Positions 1 to 6,415 of a stretch of DNA of 13,487 bases are shown here, piece after piece. Within the stretch, counting starts at the first letter, position 1, and each line of letters starts with the position of its first letter. Position numbers and translations under genes: made by a program. The DNA comes from Bacteroidales bacterium UBA3764 (GTDB lineage: Bacteria; Bacteroidota; Bacteroidia; Bacteroidales; UBA932), in assembly GCA_002371115.1 (NCBI GenBank), contig DFFY01000093.1, positions 8,430-21,916 of the forward strand, written 5' to 3'. The notes below the pieces were generated by a model, which ran no database searches, was not told the DNA's origin, and saw only the letters and a program-made list of their open reading frames with translations.

Positions 1-1400
1 AGCAGATAGACATCCTGAACTCCCTGAAAGACAAGTTCATGACGGGCGGCCAGGCCAACGGACATCCGGAAAAAGTGCTGGACAAGATTTGGAAGGACTG
101 GGAGAAGTTCGCCCAGTACGCCTTCAACAAGTCCCACGCCACCTGCTACGCCTGGGTGAGCTATCAGACCGGCTGGCTCAAGTGCCATTATCCGTCGGAG
201 TTCTTCGCCAGCTGCCTCAACTGTGCCAAGAGCATGGAGGAAATCACCAAAATCATGGACGATTGCAAGGGCCATGGCATCAAGGTGCTGAATCCGGACA
301 TCAACGAAAGCGCCGGCCACTTCACCGTGAACAAGAACGGCGACGTGCGTTTTGCCCTGGGTTCCATCAAGGGCTTTGGCGCCAACGTGGTGGACGCAAT
401 TGTCAAGGAAAGGGACGAAAACGGCTTGTTCTCAGACATTTACGACTTTGTGGAGCGCATGGCCGGCAGCGTGAACCGCAAGAGCTTCGAGTCGCTGGTG
501 AACTCCGGCGCCTTCGACAGCTTTGGGCACAAGCGCAGCATGTACTTCCAGTTTGGCAAGGGCGGAGAGATGTTTATCGACCTTATCACCCGTTACGGAG
601 AGCTGTATAAGAACGACACCGTGTCCAGTGCCGCGTCCTTGTTTGGGGACATGGAGGAGATGAAGCCGGAGCGTCCGCCGCTGCCGGAAAGCGAGGGCGA
701 CATGGACATCATGGAGCTGCTGCAGCGGGAAAAGGACCTGGTGGGCATGTACCTGAGCTCCCATCCGCTGGACCGCTACGAGTTCGAGATGCACAACTTC
801 ACCAACTGCCAGCTGGCGGACCTGGGGAATTTTGTGGCCGATTGCGAGAGCAAGAAAAAGACCGCCAAGGTGTATGTGGCGGGCATTGTGACGGACTTCA
901 AGCAGCTTACCACCAAGACGGGCAAGCCGTACTCCCGCACCATGCTGGAGGACTACAGCGGCTCCTATGAGCTCACGCTCTTCGGGAAGGACCACGAGGC
1001 CTTTATGCAGTACATGCAGCCCAAGGCCACGCTGTTCCTGGAAGGCGTGGTGGAGGAGAAATTCTTCCTGAAGCCGGAGGAGCGCGCGCAAGGAAAAACA
1101 GTCCCGTACACCTTTAAGGTGCGGAAAGTCACCCTGTTAGGCAACATTTCGGACGATTTGCTCACCGGCTTCTGCATGGACATCACCACGCCCATGCTCA
1201 CCCAGGAATTCCGCCAGAACCTGGTGAAGGTGGTGCACAAGCATAAAGGCAACATCCCCCTCACCCTGTACCTGTTCGACCCCGGCACCCGCTACCGTAT
1301 CCAATTCTATTCCAAGAAGTTCCAGGTGGCCGTCACCTCGGAGTTCATCCGCGACCTCCGCGCCATCGGCGTGGACAAGTATGAGGTTCAAAGACGATAG
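1..1400 (+). CDS. dnaE: DNA polymerase III subunit alpha, 3' part (truncated by window start)
   Basis: Replicative polymerase subunit. Only the C-terminal part (about 465 residues) is present: the reading frame is open from base 3 upstream of the first ATG at 39, so that ATG is internal and the true start lies outside the window. The first visible block carries the conserved bacterial DnaE stretch YAFNKSHATCYAWVSYQTGW, directly before the CHYPSEFF segment. A helix-hairpin-helix region follows (NPDINES, then FALGSIKGFG, then NSGAFDSFG). Next comes an OB-fold-like domain (KVYVAGIVTDFK, then GKPYSRTMLEDYSG), as in the C-terminal region of DnaE. The stop is TAG at 1398-1400. It is the only plus-strand gene in the window and converges on the DUF4923 gene. 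No frameshift or missing block is seen. The identification is firm. Confidence 0.97.
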   Translation, partial: QIDILNSLKDKFMTGGQANGHPEKVLDKIWKDWEKFAQYAFNKSHATCYAWVSYQTGWLKCHYPSEFFASCLNCAKSMEEITKIMDDCKGHGIKVLNPDINESAGHFTVNKNGDVRFALGSIKGFGANVVDAIVKERDENGLFSDIYDFVERMAGSVNRKSFESLVNSGAFDSFGHKRSMYFQFGKGGEMFIDLITRYGELYKNDTVSSAASLFGDMEEMKPERPPLPESEGDMDIMELLQREKDLVGMYLSSHPLDRYEFEMHNFTNCQLADLGNFVADCESKKKTAKVYVAGIVTDFKQLTTKTGKPYSRTMLEDYSGSYELTLFGKDHEAFMQYMQPKATLFLEGVVEEKFFLKPEERAQGKTVPYTFKVRKVTLLGNISDDLLTGFCMDITTPMLTQEFRQNLVKVVHKHKGNIPLTLYLFDPGTRYRIQFYSKKFQVAVTSEFIRDLRAIGVDKYEVQRR

Positions 1401-1600
1401 GCCCGCCACAGGAGCACTTCTCCGGCGTAGCGTGGCAGCTAACTAATAGATTTACAATTACTTCCCGTATAATCCTCGTTCGGATTTTGAACGAGGATTA
1501 TGTTGTATATGAGTGTTCCTCAAGCGGTTAGCTGCCACATGGGGAGTCCTGGGTGCGGTTAACTGGTAAAAGTTTGACCAGCTAACCGCATGGGGGATGG
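1401..1600. repeat. Gene-free stretch with overlapping inverted repeats
   Basis: No credible ORF. Four complementary arm pairs are visible. (a) A perfect 13-bp hairpin, 1469-1481 with 1489-1501, around a 7-nt loop. (b) 12-bp perfect arms 1432-1443 (GTGGCAGCTAAC) and 1527-1538 that enclose hairpin a. (c) A 14-bp hairpin with one mismatch, 1554-1567 with 1577-1590. (d) 9-bp arms 1410-1418 and 1512-1520 with one G-U pair. Arms d interleave with arms b, so they cannot nest together: they would either compete or form a pseudoknot in RNA. A GGTTAGCTG-like core recurs in both orientations in b and c, each time followed by ATGGGG on the right. The inner part (about 1440-1520) is AT-richer than its surroundings. 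This could be a mobile palindromic repeat or a structured 3' UTR of dnaE; the identity is unknown. Confidence 0.6.
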
Positions 1601-1633
1601 AAAAACCGGCCCCCGCGGTGGGAGCCGGCTTTT
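1601..1633 (-). terminator. Rho-independent terminator of the DUF4923 gene
   Basis: Read on the minus strand, CCGGCTCCC pairs with GGGGGCCGG (nine pairs including one T-G wobble) around a 5-nt loop, followed by five T residues. It starts 61 nt after the DUF4923 stop. The other orientation also has a GCCGG stem followed by TTTT, so it may terminate dnaE transcription weakly as well. Confidence 0.8.
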
Positions 1634-1693
1634 GAGTAGATGGTTGGAGGATGGGCCCAAGGGCGCATCCGCGCCAGCCGGAGCCGTAAAAGC

Positions 1694-2326
1694 TTACTTG
1701 CTCAGTTTGAAGCCGATGCGGAAGTTGTCGTAACCGTCGGCCAGTTTGGCGATGCCGGCCACCTGCGAGGAGGTCTGGCTCAGGGCTCCGGCGAGCTTCT
1801 TGAAGAAGGCCATGGCCTTCTCAGAAGTGAAGGTCATGCGGGCGCCGCTCAGGGAACTTTCCAGGGTGCCGGGCATGTTCAGGAACTGGAAAGACTTGCC
1901 GAAGGTGAGAGTAACGGTCTTTTCACCGTCGCCCACTTTGTACTTGCCGGGGATGGCGATGCCGGCCACGTTCAGGGTGAAGGTGTTGTCGCTGGCGTTG
2001 AAGGTCCAGGTCATGGCGCCGGGTTTCACACCAATCTTGGCCAGGTATTCGTCGGCCTTGGTTTCCAGACCGGAAGTGACGGCGGTGCCGGCCAGGCTGG
2101 AGACGATGCCGCCCTCGGAACTGGTAGCGGTGATGGCAATACCGTTGTAGGCATACGTGCCGTTCAGGGAAACAGGACCGGAATAGATGGCTCCGGCGGC
2201 GTTGGTAAGGACATTGCCCAGGGTGCTGCCACCCAGGTTACCCAGAATGCTGCCCAGACCGCTCTGGGCGTTGGCGGAGACTGTAACTACGGCAGCCAGG
2301 GCCAGAACAGAAAAGAATTTTTTCAT
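1694..2326 (-). CDS. DUF4923 family secreted protein
   Basis: A 210-residue exported protein. Residues 1-20 form a standard signal peptide (MKKFF, hydrophobic core, then SANA before Q), so the mature protein is periplasmic or outer-membrane associated. The mature part begins with a Gly/Leu/Asn-rich stretch. It continues as alternating beta segments (GPVSLNGTYAYNGIAI, then MTWTFNASDNTFTLNVAG, then KTVTLTFGKSFQFL) and ends in FRIGFKLSK. This matches the Bacteroidales DUF4923 family, a lipocalin-like beta protein of unknown function, as I recall it. It starts 14 nt after the stop of the ThiL-like gene, so the two are probably cotranscribed, and it is followed by a good terminator. No promoter box is visible in the short gap. 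The family call is by recognition and the ligand is unknown. Confidence 0.8.
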   Translation of the reverse strand: MKKFFSVLALAAVVTVSANAQSGLGSILGNLGGSTLGNVLTNAAGAIYSGPVSLNGTYAYNGIAITATSSEGGIVSSLAGTAVTSGLETKADEYLAKIGVKPGAMTWTFNASDNTFTLNVAGIAIPGKYKVGDGEKTVTLTFGKSFQFLNMPGTLESSLSGARMTFTSEKAMAFFKKLAGALSQTSSQVAGIAKLADGYDNFRIGFKLSK

Positions 2327-2340
2327 ACGTATATAAGGGT

Positions 2341-3348
2341 TTAATTGTTTTCTTCCTCCGGCCAGCCCTGGGCTTTCACCGGAAATTCGACGCCCTCGGG
2401 TGTTACCAAAACCGTGCCAACTTCCGGCTGCGCCAGGTGGCCGATAATGTCAAACGTCTGGAACTCCCGACGGAATTTTTCCGCATGCAGGATGGGCACC
2501 ACAAAGAGCAGACGGTTGTCGTCCCCACCGTTCATGGCAGCGGAAATAGGGTCCACGTCCAGCTCCTTGCCTAACTGGAAACTGTTGCCTTCGAACGGAA
2601 TTTTATCGGCATACACCTTTACGCCCAGGCCGCTGTCCCGCGACAGGCGTTTAACGGCGTCTGAAAGGCCGCGTGTGACAAAATAACCATACGACGGGTA
2701 GATTTCCTCATCTTCCAGGTGCGAGACCACAGAAGCGCTTAATTCCGGCCGCAGATAATCCCCAACCAGCATCTTGTACTGCGTCATGTCCGGCTGCGTG
2801 CCGTCTTTTTGGAACGATGCCGCCCCGCGCTCCAGCACCTGCAGGCCCAGATACGCCGCACCCAGCGGGCCGGAAACGCACAAGAGGTCCTTGGACGATG
2901 CCGCCATCCGGCGCTTGTGGGTAAGGAGTGAACACTCCCCCGTTGCCGCCAGCGACACAAACAGGCCGTTGTTGGAGGGCTGCAAGTCCAGGTTCACGGC
3001 CTCGAAGCCATGTTCCTTGGCCGCAACCGTAATGCCCATCCAAAGGTCCTTCACCTGCGGAAAATCCAGTTTGGCCGATACCCCCAGCACCACGTTGAGG
3101 AGCTTTGGGTGCGCCAGGGCGGCATACAACTCCCCTACCACACCCACTACGCACTTGTAACCCAGGTGTTTAAGGGGGAAATAAACCAGGTTGAAGTCGA
3201 TGCCCTCCAGGTACATGCGTGCCGCCGTGGTCACCTTGCCGCCCTTGGACGACGTAAAGCTGAGCCCGGAGACGGGATTGTATGCAGAGAGGCGATAGAG
3301 CTGTTCTATCGCCTCCACTTTGCCAATATCGGAGAATGATTCTGCCAT
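2341..3348 (-). CDS. Degenerate ThiL/AIR-synthase-like protein
   Basis: A 335-residue cytoplasmic protein of the PurM/ThiL (AIR synthase-related) fold. The resemblance to thiamine-monophosphate kinase is clear at LEGIDFNLVYFPLKHLGYK (residues 48-65), at VVLGVSAKLDFPQVKDLWMG (86-105) and at the C-terminal AMNGGDDNRLLFVVP (271-285, compare ALNGGEDYELLF in ThiL). Several expected ligand sites are altered. No N-terminal GDDAA motif is found. The SDxxAM site reads GELYAAL (72-78). GGDTT is replaced by NLDLQ (119-123). DVSDGL is replaced by VTRGLSD (224-230). ATP and metal binding are therefore doubtful, and a non-catalytic or re-purposed role is more likely than ThiL activity. The start follows a promoter box 24 nt upstream. 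It is probably the first gene of a two-gene unit with DUF4923. The fold call is firm and the function is unknown. Confidence 0.75.
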   Translation of the reverse strand: MAESFSDIGKVEAIEQLYRLSAYNPVSGLSFTSSKGGKVTTAARMYLEGIDFNLVYFPLKHLGYKCVVGVVGELYAALAHPKLLNVVLGVSAKLDFPQVKDLWMGITVAAKEHGFEAVNLDLQPSNNGLFVSLAATGECSLLTHKRRMAASSKDLLCVSGPLGAAYLGLQVLERGAASFQKDGTQPDMTQYKMLVGDYLRPELSASVVSHLEDEEIYPSYGYFVTRGLSDAVKRLSRDSGLGVKVYADKIPFEGNSFQLGKELDVDPISAAMNGGDDNRLLFVVPILHAEKFRREFQTFDIIGHLAQPEVGTVLVTPEGVEFPVKAQGWPEEENN

Positions 3349-3372
3349 ATTTCAGAAGCGTTAAAACTCCTG

Positions 3373-3380
3373 CAAAGATA
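3373..3380 (-). promoter_or_regulatory. Promoter -7 box before the ThiL-like gene
   Basis: The minus strand reads TATCTTTG followed by C, matching the Bacteroidota primary sigma consensus TAnnTTTG, 24 nt before the ATG. A GGAG lies between box and start. No TTG is present at the expected -33 spacing, so strength is uncertain. The box lies in the 40-nt gap just after the DUF4876 stop. Confidence 0.6.
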
Positions 3381-3388
3381 GCAAATAT

Positions 3389-4582
3389 TTATTTAAGGGA
3401 AGGGGTAGCGTCGCGGGTGAAGTCGTTGGTGGAGTTGTTGGTGTCCACCAGCTTGCCGTCTGCGCTCTTGCGGATGGCGCTCTTGCCAAAGCGCTCCGGA
3501 TCCTTGTCCACGGTACCGCAACCGGTATAACCGGCGTCGATGGTGGCGTTGAAGGCGGGGTTGCCATACTCCTCTTCCACGCCGCAGTTGATGCCGTCCA
3601 CCACCCAGACGTTCGGAATCAGGTAACTGCCTGCAAGATAGTCACTCCCTTTCACGAGCGCCTCGCCGTCCATCCAGAAGGAACGGGTGCCGGTGAAAGC
3701 GTTATCGGCCATGAAAGACTCCTCCGTCACATCGTCCGGAAGCACTACCAGGGCGTAGGATTCATAGCCGCGGTTGTGCAGGAAGCTGAAGGATTTGGAC
3801 GATTTGAGGAAGATGTTCATGTTGGGCACGTCGGGGTTGTCCACATCCAGCTCTTCGCCGTCGAAGATTTCAAAGTCGGCGCCGCTCAGGTCCAGGCCGC
3901 TGCCGTTTTCCGTAGCGAAGTCCTGGGCAGCGAAGGCGACCACCAGAGAGTTGCCGGGCAGGACGGGCACGTCGTCACCGTCGCCGGGGAACTGGAACAT
4001 GTCCTTCACCAGGATGTGGCCGGAAAGGTCATCGTCCACGAGCCAGTAGGAGAACCCGCCGTTCTGGGAGTTCTCGGAGGACTTGCAGATGATGAGGCCA
4101 TCGGCATAGAGCAGCTTGTCCGTGTTGTTGGTAATCTTGAAATACTGGTCGCCGTCCATGCTGTCGGTGGTCTGTCCGTCCTCTAACAGGCAGCCGGTAA
4201 AGAACACTTCCTCAATGACGAAGCTGCCGGACTTGACATCTTCCACTTCCGGAAGCCCCTGGACGATGCTCAGCTTTGCGGTAGCGGTTTCTGCCTGAAT
4301 GGTGAGTTCAGCGGCGCGGGCGGCCACTTCTTCCAGGGCATCGACACGGATATACAGCGTAGCGTCGCCGGTTCCTTCCAGCGGTTCCACGCTGTACCAG
4401 GTTTGTTCGTCACGGGTGAGTTTCCAGGGACGGTTGGCCTTCAGTTCAACGGCAACGGTACCATCCGTTCCGGAGTACGCCACCGCTACGGTAGCGGGGT
4501 TCACGGACACGGCCGGGTCGGGGGTTTTGTTGCAGGCCACCAGGGCCAGCACAGTGCTAAATACAATAGCTAACTTTTTCAT
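3389..4582 (-). CDS. BACON plus DUF4876 domain lipoprotein
   Basis: A 397-residue lipoprotein. The signal peptide ends in a lipobox with the acylated Cys at residue 17 (LALVAC before NK). Residues about 23-109 look like a BACON domain (ANRPWKL, then WYSVEPLEG, then AELTIQAE and LSIVQ). Residues about 120-397 match DUF4876: FVIEEVFFTG, then DQYFKITNNTDKLLYADGL, then IPNVWVVDGINCG. The hallmark C-terminus is FGKSAIRK, then DTNNSTNDF and the final TPSLK. DUF4876 lipoproteins are recurrent partners of TonB-dependent receptors in Bacteroidales, and no function is established that I know of. It is the last gene of the receptor operon, 19 nt after the DUF6850 stop. Surface exposure is plausible, but the residues after the Cys carry only a weak export-like acidic pattern. 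No terminator follows. Confidence 0.85.
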   Translation of the reverse strand: MKKLAIVFSTVLALVACNKTPDPAVSVNPATVAVAYSGTDGTVAVELKANRPWKLTRDEQTWYSVEPLEGTGDATLYIRVDALEEVAARAAELTIQAETATAKLSIVQGLPEVEDVKSGSFVIEEVFFTGCLLEDGQTTDSMDGDQYFKITNNTDKLLYADGLIICKSSENSQNGGFSYWLVDDDLSGHILVKDMFQFPGDGDDVPVLPGNSLVVAFAAQDFATENGSGLDLSGADFEIFDGEELDVDNPDVPNMNIFLKSSKSFSFLHNRGYESYALVVLPDDVTEESFMADNAFTGTRSFWMDGEALVKGSDYLAGSYLIPNVWVVDGINCGVEEEYGNPAFNATIDAGYTGCGTVDKDPERFGKSAIRKSADGKLVDTNNSTNDFTRDATPSLK

Positions 4583-4601
4583 AATGATTTATTTGTTAAG
4601 G

Positions 4602-6044
4602 TTAAAATTCCAATCCTATGGCAACGAGGACGTCCCAGCGGTGGTGGCCCTCCTTGAGGGCATGCCTGTAGGCCGCCTCCGGCCTTGCATACAAAAACAA
4701 ATCCCGGGCAACCTTCCGGCCCACAACGGCCCGGAGACCGCCATGGACCGTGTGGTCCGACCATCGGCCATACAGGTGGTCGAAATAGGTCTGGAAGCGG
4801 CTGTCCAGCGACAACTTCTCCAGATTCCGACTACTGGTCACGCACAGCCGGACACCGGCCTCCCCTTCCACGCGGAACTTCCAGGCGCCGGCCCGGAAAG
4901 CGGCACTGCCCGTAGCGGAAGCCTGTGCATAGTGGAAAGCCATGCCTGCAACCGGTTGCACATTCTGCCAGCTGGAACCGCTGTACGTCAGGCGCGGCAG
5001 GAGCGTCCAGGTAGCCCGCTCCCCTTCCCAGCTCCGGAATCCGCTCACGGAGGCCTTCCAGAACAGGACTTGAAGCATATCCAGACCGGAGAGCACATTG
5101 AAGGCGCTGGTCTGGTCCACAATGTTCTCCGTACCGATTTTTACGCGCAATTGGGCATCGGCACGGATATAGGCCTGCGACCATTTGTGGCCGCCGTAAA
5201 GCTGTATTTCCTGATTCAGGAGCTGGCTCATGGGCGTTTCGTTGTTGCCAGGCAGGTGGCGGACCAGCTGGAGCCAGGTATATGAAGCGCCGCCCATCCA
5301 GCCCAGGCCGCCCACCGGCTCCAACACCAGGCGGGCGTTGACGCCGTTGCCATTGAAGCGTACCGCCGTGTTCTTCTTGGCGCCGGAAAAACGGGTGGAA
5401 TAGCGCCCGAAGCCCAGGTAATGCAGCACGGAAGTGTTGTTGCCCTTCGGGTCCATGAATTCCACGTCCTCGCTTTGGTGATAACGCCGGTAGCCTGCCT
5501 CCAGGGAAAGCGCGTACGCCCCCATCTGAAGGCCTCCCAGGGCCGATACCTGTAAATCGGCCGTAATATTACGCGGACGCGGGTCCACGTTGCGGTACTC
5601 GTGCAAGGCGCGATAGTCCGCCCAAATACTGTAGAAGAAACGGCCCGGGCGCGAGGCGAAACGGGCGGCAAAGCGGTACTGCTCCTTTTGCAGGTCGCCG
5701 CCCACGGTATCCAGGGTAATATAGGGCGCCAGGATGTCCCAGTCGGAGGAGGTGTTCCAGTTCACGGCCCGTTTGACGCCCCGCTCGTAGGAGACGCGGC
5801 CTTCCACCCGGTGGATGGAATCCAGGCGGTGACGGGAATGGGCGCGGAACTCCCCTTGCATCAGGCCTTTGCCCTCTGCCGGGAGGTACGCATCGTCCTC
5901 CTCCCGCATCCGGAAGCCCACCTGCGCCTGCGTCCGGTTGTCCACCGGCTGGAAAAGCAAGGTCTGGCCTTCCTGGCGCACCTGGCCGGTGAGCGGCAGC
6001 ACCACCCCCAGCAGCAACAACCCTATGAGCACCCGCCTTTTCAT
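4602..6044 (-). CDS. DUF6850 family outer-membrane beta-barrel protein
   Basis: A 480-residue protein. The signal peptide (residues 1-20, MKRR, Leu/Val-rich core, LTG before QVRQ) is followed by alternating amphipathic strands rich in Tyr, Trp, Arg and Gly. It ends in RWDVLVAIGLEF, a terminal strand with C-terminal Phe typical of outer-membrane barrels. Recognisable segments include FRMREEDDAYLPAEGKG and RFFYSIWADYRALHEYRNVD. I assign it to DUF6850, a barrel found beside TonB receptors and DUF4876 lipoproteins. It has no plug domain and no TonB box, so it is not itself a TonB-dependent receptor. Its ATG overlaps the stop of the small lipoprotein gene by 4 nt (ATGA), indicating translational coupling. 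It may act as an accessory porin or a scaffold for the receptor; this is inference. Confidence 0.82.
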   Translation of the reverse strand: MKRRVLIGLLLLGVVLPLTGQVRQEGQTLLFQPVDNRTQAQVGFRMREEDDAYLPAEGKGLMQGEFRAHSRHRLDSIHRVEGRVSYERGVKRAVNWNTSSDWDILAPYITLDTVGGDLQKEQYRFAARFASRPGRFFYSIWADYRALHEYRNVDPRPRNITADLQVSALGGLQMGAYALSLEAGYRRYHQSEDVEFMDPKGNNTSVLHYLGFGRYSTRFSGAKKNTAVRFNGNGVNARLVLEPVGGLGWMGGASYTWLQLVRHLPGNNETPMSQLLNQEIQLYGGHKWSQAYIRADAQLRVKIGTENIVDQTSAFNVLSGLDMLQVLFWKASVSGFRSWEGERATWTLLPRLTYSGSSWQNVQPVAGMAFHYAQASATGSAAFRAGAWKFRVEGEAGVRLCVTSSRNLEKLSLDSRFQTYFDHLYGRWSDHTVHGGLRAVVGRKVARDLFLYARPEAAYRHALKEGHHRWDVLVAIGLEF

Positions 6045-6415
6045 TGCAAATTCAGCAGTTTAAGCGTTACGGTGACATCGTCCCCGGTGAGCGTCACGGC
6101 GTCCAGCATGGTGGCATATTGGGCCGACCGCACCCGGTGGGCCGATCCGTCCGCATAGGCAGCCACGCCGTCGAACGCCAGCACATACACGCCCTTGAGC
6201 ACCGACAGCTCGCATTTGCCGTTCACAAACACGGGGAACGGATAGGTCTCCCCCGTGTTCAAGTTGCGGAAATAATTGCCTGCCAGCGTGTTGTCCACCG
6301 TCAGCGCCACCATGGGATGCTCGGATTCCACCTGCAGCGTCACCCGGCAGAACAGGTTCTGCTTGGTGCAGGAAACCAGCACCAGCAAAGACAATATGAG
6401 GACAAGCTTTTTCAT
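6041..6415 (-). CDS. Small lipoprotein, transthyretin-like fold suspected
   Basis: A 124-residue lipoprotein: MKKLV, hydrophobic core, lipobox LVSC with the Cys at 16. The mature part of about 108 residues is predicted beta-rich (CRVTLQVES, then LTVDNTLAGNYFRNLNTGE, then GVYVLAFDGVAAYADG, then DVTVTLKLL). The order strand, turn with NTGE, strand, GVYVLAFDG, strand resembles prealbumin/transthyretin-like domains. Such domains occur at the N-terminus of some DUF4876 proteins, as I recall them. I do not recognise a named family. It sits between the receptor and the DUF6850 barrel with 4-nt ATGA overlaps on both sides, so it is almost certainly made in step with them and probably sits with them at the outer membrane. 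Confidence 0.8.
   Translation of the reverse strand: MKKLVLILSLLVLVSCTKQNLFCRVTLQVESEHPMVALTVDNTLAGNYFRNLNTGETYPFPVFVNGKCELSVLKGVYVLAFDGVAAYADGSAHRVRSAQYATMLDAVTLTGDDVTVTLKLLNLQ

Noticed and set aside
1432..1538. Integron attC-like site, because AAC and GTT cores bound a palindrome of about 107 bp
   Set aside because: The boundaries do not fit RYYYAAC and GTTRRRY (GTTAGCT breaks the purine run), and there is no integrase or cassette gene nearby.
4299..5285. Plus-strand ORF of 328 codons across the DUF4876/DUF6850 boundary, and similar long antisense ORFs over the receptor
   Set aside because: They lie antisense to well-supported genes, have composition typical of shadow frames, and carry no recognisable domain.
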